From Monocercomonoides exilis (lineage: Eukaryota > Preaxostyla > Oxymonadida > Polymastigidae), in assembly GCA_001643675.2 (NCBI GenBank), contig LSRY02000045.1:714001-778000 (forward strand): DNA of 64,000 nt. Direction: 5' to 3'. Position numbers and translations under genes: made by a program. How positions within the stretch are numbered: the first letter of the stretch is position 1; every line of letters starts with the position of its first letter. Below the pieces are notes generated by a model, which was given only the letters and a program-made list of their open reading frames with translations, had not been told where the DNA came from and made no database searches. Of the stretch, positions 38,710 through 49,400 are shown one piece after another.

Positions 38710-38817
38710 TATGAAGAGGGAAACATGGTGATGCAGAGAGCTTGCGAAGTGGAGAAAGTGATGAAGGAAGAGGGAAAGGAAGATACTGGGGAAGAAGTGG
38801 ATCACAATGAAAAATAG
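27496..38817 (+). CDS. Giant secreted beta-helix transmembrane pseudokinase
   Basis: A single intronless ORF of 3773 residues. Residues 1–24 form a hydrophobic signal peptide, so the bulk is outside the cell or luminal. About 3300 residues follow of Gly/Ser/Val-rich strands with recurring 'GGG' turns and many N-x-S/T sites, typical of right-handed parallel beta-helix (pectin-lyase-like) domains. Seven modules of about 315–405 residues are each marked by a CG-x(4–6)-PC or similar motif, near residues 630, 987, 1345, 1704, 2109, 2424 and 2807. One TM helix lies near 3304–3328, followed by basic and acidic cytoplasmic sequence. The last 250 residues keep a kinase C-lobe: 'RWKAPE' near 3610 and 'FSMGMMLWEILSLQIPFGE'. 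HRD, DFG and a Gly loop are missing, so it should be catalytically dead. Probably a surface receptor or adhesin; ligand unknown. Confidence 0.85.
38673..38706 (+). repeat. GAT microsatellite in giant gene
   Basis: An in-frame GAT array encodes an Asp run near the C-terminus of the giant protein. A second, shorter Asp run is coded at about 38247–38268. Both should vary in length between copies. Confidence 0.8.
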
Positions 38818-39591
38818 CATTCACTCAATTTAACTAATTTGCTGTTTTATTTTTTGACAAAGTGTTTTGTTAGACTTTTTTTTAAATGTGTTGAAATTGG
38901 CAATTGTTTAATTTTTATTTCAGATTAATGCTCAGTATTTGAAATGATTATGTAATAATATGAAATTTTTGATTTTTTGTTGGACATTTATTTTTTGTCT
39001 GTCTGTCTGTCTGTCTGTTGATATTTAACGATTCAACAAGAATTGATATCCAGTGACAATTTTTGTTTTGATGAATGGAGAAAGTCTCATTTTTGGAGTG
39101 TTTGAAATGTGAATGATCACATTTTGTTCGGTTTGTTTGAGATTTGTGCAAACAGAGCAGATTTTGTTTTTAAAGAGTGATTGATAAATCCAGTTTATTT
39201 TTTTCTTTTTTTTAATAATCACTTAGAATGTATTTTTGTGATTTTGATATTTCAATTTCAAATCCTTGTTGAAAGCCAAATCTTATTTGTTGAATATTTT
39301 TATATCTATTTATGTGTATGTATTTATCCTTTTTTGTATGTTTTTATTTTTGGCTCAATCATCGCTTTATGGAGATATTTGTATGTATTTTTCAAACATA
39401 TTTTTTTTTTTTTGCTTGTTTCCTTCACAATAATGTTTATTTTTTTGGCAATCTGTTTTCGCTGCTTGCTTTAATCAAATGAAGCACAAATCAATCATCG
39501 TTCATTGCATTCATTTCAAATGAATATGATTATTTATTTGTCCATATTCCTTTTGTTTGCATGGAATAAAAAATATGAAGAAAAAGAAAAG

Positions 39592-39623
<32 letters not shown>

Positions 39624-39959
39624 GAAAAAGATATTGTTATTGTTTCCTCCTATTCGTACACATCACAAATTGGTTTTTCGATGCTGATGATAAATATCCA
39701 TCTCGTTTGGAAATAAAATGAACTTCTCAGGCGTTCCATCTTTCTCTTTCAAGCAATAATTCCTCTTCATTCTGGTTTCAGCTTTTGTAATGTGCTTGCA
39801 AAATCATTCAACATCCTTTCATATCATTGCATCATTTCTCCTCATCTCCATGTTATTCATTCGCCTCTATCTTTCATCAAATCGTGCATTGCAAAAAAGA
39901 AAAGAAGAGAAGAAGAAAAAAAATGAAAAGTACAAAATGATCTCTTCACTGTTCAAAAG
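38818..39959. other. AT-rich intergenic DNA
   Basis: Spacer downstream of the giant gene with a CTGT tetranucleotide array at 38997–39018 and a T-run at about 39596–39622. A 74-codon + strand frame at 39790–40014 has a possible membrane helix followed by a basic stretch. The minus strand of its 3' end overlaps a better beta-helix relic, so it is not called as a gene. Confidence 0.4.
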
Positions 39960-41164
39960 GGCTGCTGCAGATTCGAAGAACCAATCAAATTCAGATGGAC
40001 TGTCTCAAGAATAATTTGCCCGTCATCCATCTTTGTCTCATTCATCAACACCTCATCAGCCGCACTTTCCATGGAGACATCGCAGCTGGATGCCATTGTT
40101 CCAGACAATTGAACAAGCAGTTTCTTTCATTGATGGATCTGATAGCCATCGCAGAGTATTCTGTTTGGAGCTCCCTCACACAACCACATGGGCTGTAATA
40201 AGTTGGCTTCATTATTCAAGATCACCACGCCTGCATTCCATCTGTCTTTCGTTTGTTCATGATCTCCTTCATTTTCAGAAGATGGAGTTCATCGTGAGGA
40301 TGTGAAATTGAGTGCGCCTGTGTAAACAGTCGAGGATGGCACAAAAGGCAGATTCACTTTCTTATTGAAAGATATGAAAAGGCATTGACTCCAACTATTG
40401 TGGAAGTCGTGAAGAAGAATGAAGACCCCACAATCCGTAATACAATTTGAATAACTTTGTGAGCAATAAAAAACATTTTTGTGTTTGTTGAATTCGAAGG
40501 AACTTGTCATTGATGTTTGAGAGAGCGACATTGTTGGTGCTTTTTAAGAGGAAAATGACTGAATAGCAGCGGATTATGAGAGTTTCCTTGTTTTGTAACC
40601 AGTCAAAAAGGAGTGGATGTTTAAATGAAGACCATCTGGTGATGTGGAAGAGAAAGAAAAGGAAGGATAAAAAGTGAAAGGATGACAAAAAATAATTCTT
40701 TTTTGCAGAAAAGTCTGAGTGCATCAGAAAGAGAAGATGATTTTTTTATGTGCTTCATCTTCGCACACACACGTGGAAAGGATGGCAGGAGAGTTCGAGT
40801 TGATGTTGAAGTTGAACAGGTGGAGACTGATATTTTACGAGATTTGTGAAGCATGTGTGAGAGTTTGTGAAGTGGAAATAGATTCAAGTGTTAACCAGAA
40901 GGAATAGTAATATAAGTATTTTCTACAAACTTTGCTCAAGGCTCTTTGAAACAATCTGGAATTTATTTTTCAATCTTTTTCTGTGAAATGGCAGTTTGTC
41001 ACATTCAACAATGGAGTCTTCAATTGTTCTGCATTTAAGATGCTTTCTGATAACGAAATTGAATTTCTTCCACTTTTGATAAATGATGAAATCGAGGATG
41101 TTTCAATTGTTTTTCTTTCTGAGTCAAAACATTGTAAATGGTAATGAAAGTTCAGATGAAGCAC
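39960..41164 (-). pseudogene. Decayed beta-helix receptor relative
   Basis: Read on the minus strand from 41164 towards 39960, several disconnected frames look like beta-helix sequence. At 41164–40970 is 'SISLSESILNAEQL' then 'LLNVTNCHF', the same kind of strand as 'SLTLTDCSV' in the giant protein. At 40531–40289 is 'KKVNLPFVPSSTVYTG' with 'LNFTSS'. Around 40120–39960 is a frame with 'LSGTMASSCDV' and 'VHLNLIGSSNL'. Stops and frame changes separate them. Together they look like an eroded copy of the family, oriented opposite to the intact gene and ending at the DIRS-like element. Assignment rests on motif style, not alignment. Confidence 0.4.
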
Positions 41165-41220
41165 TTTTAAAAGATGGAAGGTGTCGAATCGGTGTCAATT
41201 AAAAAGAAAAATGGCAAAGA

Positions 41221-41277
41221 TTCGCAATAGAGCGAATATACGAACGCAAGAAGCAAATTTGTTCCTCGATAATGAGT
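41221..41277 (+). repeat. Left terminal repeat of DIRS-like element
   Basis: It starts TTCGCAATAGAGCGAAT and ends near CTCGATAATGAGT. Its reverse complement is found at about 45299–45355 at roughly 83% identity by eye. A strong hairpin (41273–41326) follows immediately. Confidence 0.75.
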
Positions 41278-41924
41278 ATTGATAATAAAGTGAAGGTGGT
41301 TTTGGATCAAACTTCACCAATACTCACTTTTTCTGGAACATCATTATCCACAGTCGGAATGGAATCGACTTTCGGAAATAGCAAATGGGCATAGGAGCAG
41401 AGAGGGAGAAAGGAGAGAGAGTTTAGAGAGAAGAGAGATCCGTGCTTTGCAGCATGACAGAGAAAGAGGAGAGATTGTCAGGCTCCAGCGAAATGACTAT
41501 ACAACAAAAAACCGCAGCTCATTGCGATATGAAATTTAAGACGGAAGTGCCTTAACAGAACGAGAATATCAGAAATGCGGTGACCGTGTTCGATCGTGAG
41601 AAGATAATTGAACAAGAATCATCGAGAGATCACGAGATTGAAATATGAAAAGAGATGACAGAAGAAGACCCCGCATATCCCAGAGTGATGGGACAGATGA
41701 ACGAGATGAGGAACAAGAAGGAGAAAGAGAATGGAGCCTGAAGAGCTTCTGGGACTGTTATTGAGTCCCCAATTGTGAGCGCCCTGGAGGTGACCTCAAA
41801 GACAGCTCTTGTATAAATTCTCGAATGAGAAGAGAATGCACAAATGCAGTGTGGCCACAAGACTCCAGAAGTGAAGTGGAGCATAGCGATCGGATAACCG
41901 AAGGAATCACTGCCTGGGAGACTA

Positions 41925-43834
41925 GTGAACAGGCTGAGCGAGTGGAAGAAGATTGAGGGAGACAAACTAGTGAACCGTGGTATAAGAGTTCGATGGAAAA
42001 GTTCCCAGTCCCCAATCATACTCGAGGAGAGAAGACACAGACAGGAGTTAAGGGGGACGATGAAAATGAAGAACAATTATTTATCCCTCTTGGAGGAGGA
42101 ATTGAAGGACGGAGTGGTGAAGCCCGTGCAGGAGTCGGAGGTGAAGTGGTTCAACCCGACATTCATGGTGCGAAAGAAGAACGGGAAGTGGAGAAAGATC
42201 TTGGACTGCAGAGTTCTAAACGAGGAAGTGTAGGGAAAACACTTCAAGATGGATTTCCAGGAAACAGTGGTGGAACTCCTGGAGGAGAACGACTGGATGA
42301 CAATACTGGACATATCGAGTGCATACCAGCATGTAAAGGAGGACGAGCAATTCAGTCCCTATCTGTGTTTCAGCTTTCAAAGTCAATGCTACGCTCACGT
42401 GTGGATGCCATTTGGAGCGAAAGATGCGCTTAGAATATTGACAAAAATAATGGGACGGGAGGCGTCATATATCAGAGAAAAGTGGAAAGCGAAGCTAGTA
42501 ATTTATCTGGACGACATTCTCCTCATGCACCCAGACAGTGAAGTTTTGAGATCGATCTCACAGGAGATTGCCCAGTTCCTGAGGAGTCTGGGGTGGATAC
42601 TATCGGAAGAGAAACTGAACTTGGAACCCACAAGGAGCGTGGAGTTTCTGGAATGGCTGTGGAACTCGGAGAAGATGGAAGTGACGCTCCAAGAGAGGAA
42701 GAGAGTGTTGCTGCAAGAGGATGTGCGAATGTGGATAACACTGGCAAAGAAGAGAAAGAGACAGAAGACGAGAGACTTAGCAGCACTCCTCGGGAAGCTG
42801 AATTTTGTGAGACTGCAACACCCGCCAGCGATCTTGTGGATGACGAGGATGCAATATGTGCTGAGGCAGGCGATAGCCCGCGGAGGCTGGAAGGGATTCG
42901 TGATAGTCAACCCAATGATACTGGGAGAATTAACACACTGGAGAAAGATCCCACAATCAACAGACCGAGGTGTCTGAAGAGAAGGAACAGACCAGCATAA
43001 CAAACAACGGACTCGTCAAAGCTGTGATGGGGTTCTATGTAAACAGTTCCGATGGGGAACAAAGACGAGAAGATATATGTCCACGGAAGTTGGACACCCC
43101 GGGAGAGCATGCAAGCAGTCAACGAGAAGGAGTCCAGAGCAGTGTTGAGGACTTTTGAAAGGAAAGGAGCATGGCTGCAACAACAGAAGATAGATCATAT
43201 TCGTCTGAAGACATACAATATGTCCACGAGATGGACAATCCAGAAGAAGAGAGGAGCGCTATCACTCATTCCAACACTGAGAGCACTGGAGAAGAAACTG
43301 AACAGCCTGGACATGACTATACAGACGGAACACCTCCCGGGAGAGCAGAACACGGAAGCAGATGCACTCAGCCGGATGGCGAAAAAGCCGGACTATGCAC
43401 TGAGGGTGGAGAAAGTCGCAGAGATATTTCAGACAATCGCACCGAGAATACTAGATACCATTTTAGAACAGATTGTGCCGGTGCCCTGCGGAAGTACTTG
43501 GAGACTATCCTCCGTGAGAAGGAAGAAAGAGAGAGGAACTCCAGAAGACGACATAGTGCTAGTCCACCCGTTCCTGAGAAACATTGGACGAGTGATGAAA
43601 GAGAAGATGAACGAAGCTCAGAGGGATCTGACGATTCTGATTCTGCAATCCTGGTGGAGGCAGACCTGGACCCTGCAACTGCAGCCTGGGCATTCGATAA
43701 AGACCCTGGGGACCTTTCAGGAGTGCATGATACTGGGAGCGAAGATGAGAAGGGAAGGCTGGAAATTACCCCCAGGAGAGGTGATATGCGTCGCACTGGA
43801 GAAGAAAATATCAAAGGAAGAGACCTCTTCCTAA
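41925..43834 (+). pseudogene. DIRS reverse transcriptase / RNase H, frameshifted
   Basis: The RT domain runs in one frame from 41925 to 42977, broken by a TAG at 42231. Family features are 'WFNPTFMVRKKNGKWR' (fingers), 'ILDISSAYQHV' (first catalytic Asp), 'WMPFGAKDAL', and the active-site box 'YLDDILLMHPDS' near 42508. An RNase H-like start 'TTDSSKL' then 'WGSM' follows at about 43000 but is interrupted by TGA and TAA. The remainder, with 'HLPGEQNTEADALSRM', is in another frame (43052–43834). The 3' part overlaps the recombinase ORF in a different frame, as in other DIRS elements. At least three stops and one frameshift make this copy defective. Confidence 0.8.
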
Positions 43835-45237
43835 CATGTGGAGAACACGTTGGAGCAAGAGATATAGCAGCAGCAACACTTGGAAATCAAAAGAGCGAAA
43901 GAGATACGTGGAGAGTACTGCGAAGATTTAAACAATTCTTGGATAGAGAGAGCATGGATGACATTGACACCCTCGCATCCAGAGATGCCAAATGGATTAT
44001 GGAAGAGTTCACTGAAACACTCTCGAATACTGACCTGTCAAGTGGAGTGATTTGTCAGACAGTTCGGAAAGTACTGGATTCCATTAACCTATTCAGAGAG
44101 ACGAATATTGATGTGAAAGACATAGAGATATTTCTAAAAACCTATGTGGGGGAGAAACCAAGAAGAGGCAAACGATACAAATCGACGTGGGACTTGACAA
44201 TCATCACGAAATGGGCTGAAGCCACTCACGATATGAAAGACCCACAGACCCTCCAGAGGAGAGCCCTCATTCTCACTATGATCTTTGGTGCCCTAAGGCC
44301 AGCAGAGCTGGAAAGAATGAGAAGAGAGACAACAACATTTAAAGATAACTCTATCCAAACACAGGTACGAACCAAGACGTCGGGAGGTGAGATTATCAAA
44401 GTTATAATACGGAAACACCCCAACCCACGTATCGATGCAGTTGAGGCTCTCCAACACTGGATGGACTATACGAAGACGACCTTTAAGAGCGAACATGTGT
44501 GGTTCGACATAGAAGGGAGAAGACCCGCTAACCCACAGAAGATCAAAGAAGAACTAACGGCAACTTTGAGAGAGAACGAAATACCCGAAACTCTCACAGC
44601 GTTCTCGATTGGACATGCAGCGATAACACACTTAGCCAGACAACAAGATGCAGATTGGAAAGCAATCAATGCGTATGCGAGATGGGATCTCGGTTCAAGA
44701 GTGGCACAGGAATATGAAACCGTGTTACCGGTTCAAGACACAAAATGGATTCTGGAGACAATCGGTGGCCCAGTACCCCTGGCAGAGAAGGGAGGAAAGT
44801 CGGAGAAGGACAGCAAAGGAAAAGAAATTTCAAATGAGAATACAGAATCTGAAACTAAGGAGTTACCTGAAGAAACATCACAATCCGGGGGAGAAGCGGA
44901 GACGAGCGAGAGAAAGAATTCGAAGAGACAAGGGCCGACTCGAGAGAAGAGTTCGCATCATGAGAACGATATAGCACAACTCCCCAAGGGTGATGAGACA
45001 CCCTCCATAATTCCCCGCTGCATTATGGAGCTTACGGAGGGTAGACAAACTGCCTTGCAGAAGAAGCTCGAAACCGATCGGGGAAAACGCGGAGAGAGAA
45101 GCATAGGACAAATTGTCATGCCCGCTCGAGTACAGAAGACCCGATCGAGAACCCCCCGAAAACATTCCAAGAGAGGGAGGGAGAAGAGACAGGGGCCGCA
45201 CTTTCATCCGCAGGCTCTCTGTTCATCCAACGCATGA
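43171..45237 (+). CDS. DIRS-type tyrosine recombinase
   Basis: An open frame of up to 688 codons. The first 220 are the shadow of the overlapping RNase H frame, so the true start may lie further in; several ATGs are available, for example in 'MDDIDTLASRDAKW' near 43954. The core resembles the phage-integrase fold. A helical N-terminal SAM-like region (about residues 230–330) is followed by the first Arg in 'IFGALRPAELERMR' near 44285. A central beta region follows, then 'SIGHAAITHLARQ', 'ARWDLGSRV' and the tyrosine in 'AQEYETV'. It would cut and join circular cDNA during integration. The usual H-x-x-R box is not obvious in 'SIGHAAITH', so activity is uncertain. A basic Ser/Lys/Glu tail follows. 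Confidence 0.78.
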   Translation: MAATTEDRSYSSEDIQYVHEMDNPEEERSAITHSNTESTGEETEQPGHDYTDGTPPGRAEHGSRCTQPDGEKAGLCTEGGESRRDISDNRTENTRYHFRTDCAGALRKYLETILREKEERERNSRRRHSASPPVPEKHWTSDEREDERSSEGSDDSDSAILVEADLDPATAAWAFDKDPGDLSGVHDTGSEDEKGRLEITPRRGDMRRTGEENIKGRDLFLTCGEHVGARDIAAATLGNQKSERDTWRVLRRFKQFLDRESMDDIDTLASRDAKWIMEEFTETLSNTDLSSGVICQTVRKVLDSINLFRETNIDVKDIEIFLKTYVGEKPRRGKRYKSTWDLTIITKWAEATHDMKDPQTLQRRALILTMIFGALRPAELERMRRETTTFKDNSIQTQVRTKTSGGEIIKVIIRKHPNPRIDAVEALQHWMDYTKTTFKSEHVWFDIEGRRPANPQKIKEELTATLRENEIPETLTAFSIGHAAITHLARQQDADWKAINAYARWDLGSRVAQEYETVLPVQDTKWILETIGGPVPLAEKGGKSEKDSKGKEISNENTESETKELPEETSQSGGEAETSERKNSKRQGPTREKSSHHENDIAQLPKGDETPSIIPRCIMELTEGRQTALQKKLETDRGKRGERSIGQIVMPARVQKTRSRTPRKHSKRGREKRQGPHFHPQALCSSNA

Positions 45238-45298
45238 TATTGTGCAAGGCAGGAAGGTTTAAGATCAGAAGAGAAAAAAGAGTGAGGGATTTCAGAAC

Positions 45299-45396
45299 TC
45301 ACTATTGAGGAGCAAACCTGCTCCTTGCGTTCATAGATTCGCTTTATTGCGAATTGATAGAACGCAGTGAGACAGGATTTGCTCCGAAATAATACG
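45299..45396. repeat. Right terminal / internal complementary repeat of DIRS-like element
   Basis: The first 57 bases are an inverted copy of the left terminal repeat. The next stretch (about 45361–45396, GAACGCA...CAGGATTTGCTCC) is a shorter copy in direct orientation. Paired inverted and direct copies are expected for the internal complementary region used to circularise DIRS cDNA. Confidence 0.65.
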
Positions 45397-45400
45397 AACG

Positions 45401-46456
45401 CGGATGGAGAGACTCAGAGCGGCTGGGTGCGAAAGAGAGAGAAACATATTAGGAGGAATATGACGAGGAAAAGGGAGAGATAGCAGAGGAGATGGGAAAA
45501 GAATAACCGCCCAGAATGATCTAATACACCTAAACCTGTATTGAGAAACAGGGAAGGAATTAAAAGTTTTAAGAAAAATCCAACTCCTTTAATTGGTGTC
45601 GAACAAATTCAAGGAGAAGAATCAGAATGACCCACACAGTGCATAATGGGTGGATTAGCTCTGCTGGATCAGCAGAAGAGCGGGAGGCAGAGCATTGTAC
45701 ACGCAGTTTTCTTTTTTACGCCTCGCGGAAGCGAGAGTTGTTTTTCTTTCTGCTCCGTTTTTTGCTTTTGCCTCACCGAATTCCTGCACGACTTGCAGGA
45801 GACGGCTCCGAGTGGCAATGTCCCCGCCCTCTGGTCTTCGTGACCATGGAAAAAAAAAAAAGGTGAAGTCGGTGGTGAAGTGAAGCGGACAATGTATAAT
45901 ACCCTTTTCATTGTTAAAAATGTTATTGTCTATATTTTTATCTATCTCTTTTTCCACGTCATTTTGTGATGGCGAAGTTTTCACTCAAACCTCCCATTCT
46001 TTAGATCAATACTCATTATCTCGGAGCAAACCTTTTTCTCTGCGTTCTGTCAAAAAAGTGTTTGTTATTTCGCTGGTTCTGACTTCCATCATAATTCGTT
46101 TTGTAGTTTTTCTTCAAAATGTTCCATGGATTAAGGACTGATAAAAAGTTCACGCTCATGTTCATGAGTTGTTCCAACTCGTCCTGTTCAACTGAATTTT
46201 TTCTTAAATCATAAAATGCACAAAAAATTTGAAAAATGAAACAAGAAACTGTTTGAGGTTTATCGTCTTTCAGAACAAACAGATCTGCATCACCTTTATG
46301 TTGTGATTCTTTTGCGCTGAGTATCACATTTTCATGCAAATAAAGTAAAAAGGAATGAAAATTCAAATACAACGAAGAAATTCATCCGTAATGAGAATAA
46401 TAATTTTTCCTTCTCTTCAGCCAACAAAAAAAAAAGTTCTTGCCACAAATCATATT
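45401..46456. other. Region between DIRS element and USP7-like gene
   Basis: This may include the right tip of the DIRS element; GGTGTCGAA occurs at about 45596 and a GTGTCGAA at about 41182 outside the left repeat. A GC-rich patch at 45640–45850 is open on both strands but matches nothing recognisable. A minus-strand frame at 46372–46016 looks partly protein-like but has no start context or family. No gene is called. Confidence 0.3.
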
Positions 46457-49400
46457 CTAGTTTGAGTCATCATGAATAACAAGGGCTCTTTCCTTTTGCC
46501 CAGTCCAATTCATTCCCCCAAAGATAGACATCTCAGAATGGCTTGCATCCTTTCTTTTCATCCTTGCATATTCTTTCTTCAGCTCTGTCTTTGATCCTTT
46601 TCCTTTTGCCCTTCCATTTTCTTTTGTCTGTGCCACCTTCACATCAGCCACAGAAACCGACCTTGGCCACTCAATCAGGACTGAGTAAAGCAGCTGCCAT
46701 ATCTCTTCGACATCTGTCTTCAATCTCCACATATGAATACAAGAGTCTGCAAATCTGAGATAGAGCCGATCGGTGCTCACAACGCGAGTGTCGATGCTGA
46801 AGCGCAGAACAAACATAATCCGACTGAGCAACTCTGCTTGGCATTCGCCCTGCCACATGTTGCAAAACACAGAAATGAAAAATGGATTGAAAAGGCAAAT
46901 ACGCAGTTATAATCGCATGAATTCAATTAAGCATATAAATAAAATGCCATATTAAAAACACCACACCTTGTAGAACGGAATGAAAAACGAATGATGCGGA
47001 TGAGAGATGTTTGTCATCCTGTCAGTCAGTTGTTGCTTGTTGGCTGATCCGAACGGCTCGATGAAATGAACAGGAATCATCCTCATCTCATTCGCATTTC
47101 GATCCTTTCCCAACGAATTTGTGCATCCAACAGCGTTTGGGCTGCACGGCGAGGAAGGAACAACCTGAAAATGGGTTGTTTATTTTTGGTTGGGCAAAAG
47201 TCAAAAACACACAAATCAATAAAATAAATCACAGCATATGCAAAAATTATATATTTGGAAAAAAAATTGAAAAAAAAAGAAAGGAGAAATATCATTCAAG
47301 CAAATAGCAAATTTGTTGAATGAAAAGAAATCTTCATTTTCAAAAAAAACTCTCTCGCACTCACAGAAATCAGCACACTTCCATTCGAAACACAGTCAAT
47401 GGCTCATTCAGCGAAGTGTATCGCTCGTCCATCGGCAGGACAAAAGAAGCGAACGATGTGTTATAAAGCGGATATTTCGCCACTCTGAAATTGACATTGC
47501 CGATGTCTTCCTCTTCCCAAACATCCACCAACTCTTCCTCTGACCCTGCGCTTGTACCTTCCGCTTCAGCTTCTTTTGCATCCTTCTCCTCACATTTTTC
47601 AGTCATGTCTTCGCGCACCTTCGCTCTCCTTTCCTGCCGCTTCCACACCCTCACTTTCTGGTGGTTGAACGGCGCCTCAGCCAGCGCTGTCCGAGTCGCG
47701 CTGATGACATCCGCAACTGTTCCGCCAAACGGCACGCGAATCGCACACTTCTCAATCAGCTGCCCCACTTCGTCAACTGCCCTCACCTCCAAATGATCAG
47801 CCTTTTCGTACTCGCTCAGCTGCTCTGGCAAACACAAAAAGTGGATTGGCCGCTGCCTCCACGCAGAGAAGAAGCCCAAGCGAGAAAAGAGCCCCGCTGC
47901 TCCGTCCTTCTGCATTTCCACATGTGCCATCTCTGTCACTTTCTCCCCGCTGTCGGCCTTCACCACCCCAAGCTCCTCGTCTTCTTCCTTCCACACTTTG
48001 ATGTGTGTCTCTGGATGCTTCCTTATCGCCCCTATCAGCTCAACCAGCTCCCTAAACCCTGCCTCGCTGTCGATCCTCACACTGAACGGACGCCGCGTCG
48101 CATCCGCTTCGTCTACAAGCTCAATTTCAATCTCTCTATCCTTCCGCCTCTGCCACTCATTTGCCTCGCTTCGCGCATCTGCTTTCTTCTCCTCTTCCGT
48201 CGGAGCCATTTGAACAACAATCTCGTCTCCCATCCCCACATTCATATCTTTCAGTCGGATTTCTGCCCCATCGCCTCTTCTCAGCGGAATCACGTTGTTC
48301 ACTCGCCCTGCAAAGCGGTACAAAATAAGAGATGAATCTGTAATGGCAGGCAACGAAACTGAATCTAACGTTGAAGATTGCTGCTGGGATGGCAAAAGAT
48401 GAGAAATCTGCTGACATAAGCTCGGCTTTGAATGCGGAAGTGGAGATGCTGAAGAAGAAACACCAGGTGAAGGTGTTCGAACAGATCCTTCATTTTCTTC
48501 TTCATTTTCTTTGCTCCTTTCTTCTTCTTCCTCTTCTTCTTTACACCATTTCTGAATCCTTTTCATATGATTTTCAATCAAAATCGCTAATTGCGGCAGA
48601 AGCGAAATAAAAGTGCTTTCGCCGTTCTTCGCTTTCACTTTCCCAATCAAACTGATCAAATGAGTCATCTTATCGAAATATCTCACAAACAAATAGATCG
48701 CATCTTCTGCAACTGCTTCCTCTTCCATTTTGCCTTCTTCCAAAATTTCCAGCTTCTTTTCCTTCCTCTCTTCATCCTCATCCGCTTTGCCACAACCAAT
48801 AATTGCCTCGTCCTCTTCCTTTTTCTCATCAGCAATCTCAACATAAAGCCCATTCATCACTCCCCATCCAACAGACCTCAATGGCTTGTTTTCTATTTCA
48901 AAGTCATCTTCCTTTTCTTTCTTCTCTTTCTCCTTTTCGCTTCCAATGCTTTCTCTTTTCCTGTCTTCAAACAACAAAACAGGAACCAACACTTTCTCTT
49001 CTTTTGATCTCTTCCTCCCCTCTGCCTCTTTCTGATCCACCACGCTTCTGCCTCCTTTGCTTCGTTGCCATCCTGCCGCATTTGCACTCCCCAAAAGCTG
49101 CCTCTCTTTTTCTCTCATGTTTCTCAGCTGTGCAGCTTTCCATCGCTCCACCAGCCGCCACACACGCACACGCTGGCTACGAATGCCGAGTGCTTCGCAG
49201 ATCGATCTCCTCAGCCTTCCAAACGTCCCAAAACGAGGCACAACGATAGTGCATGCACAGTGCGTAGACTCAAACACCTCATCTGTGCCAGTCCTTCCGT
49301 AATTTGCACTCTTTTCGTTCTTCTCTTTCTTCCCCTTCTTCTGCTCTTCTTTCTCCCTCGCTGCTTTATCTTTCGCTCGCAATCCCAGCGCAGATGTGTT

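Larger units (their letters stand above)
41219..45400 (+). mobile_element. DIRS-like tyrosine-recombinase retrotransposon
   Basis: The element codes for a reverse transcriptase, an RNase H-like region and a tyrosine recombinase in overlapping frames, the hallmark of DIRS-type retrotransposons (no integrase, no LTR). A 57-bp sequence at 41221–41277 (begins TTCGCAATAGAGCGAAT) recurs inverted at about 45299–45355 with about ten mismatches, mostly transitions. A partial direct-orientation copy lies next to it at about 45361–45396. This matches the inverted terminal repeats and internal complementary region of DIRS elements. The right boundary is uncertain (45400–45620). RT and RNase H frames carry stops, so the copy is probably not autonomous. 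The 5' gag-like region is short and unreadable. Confidence 0.8.

Noticed and set aside
39790-40014. Small + strand ORF with a possible membrane helix
   Set aside because: No family, AT-rich context, and the opposite strand at its 3' end reads better as a beta-helix relic.
41993-42433. 146-codon ORF overlapping the RT
   Set aside because: It is out of frame with the recognisable RT motifs and is a shadow frame.
45627-45866. ORFs on both strands in a GC-rich patch next to the DIRS-like element
   Set aside because: No recognisable domain on either strand and no splice context; could be part of the element's end.
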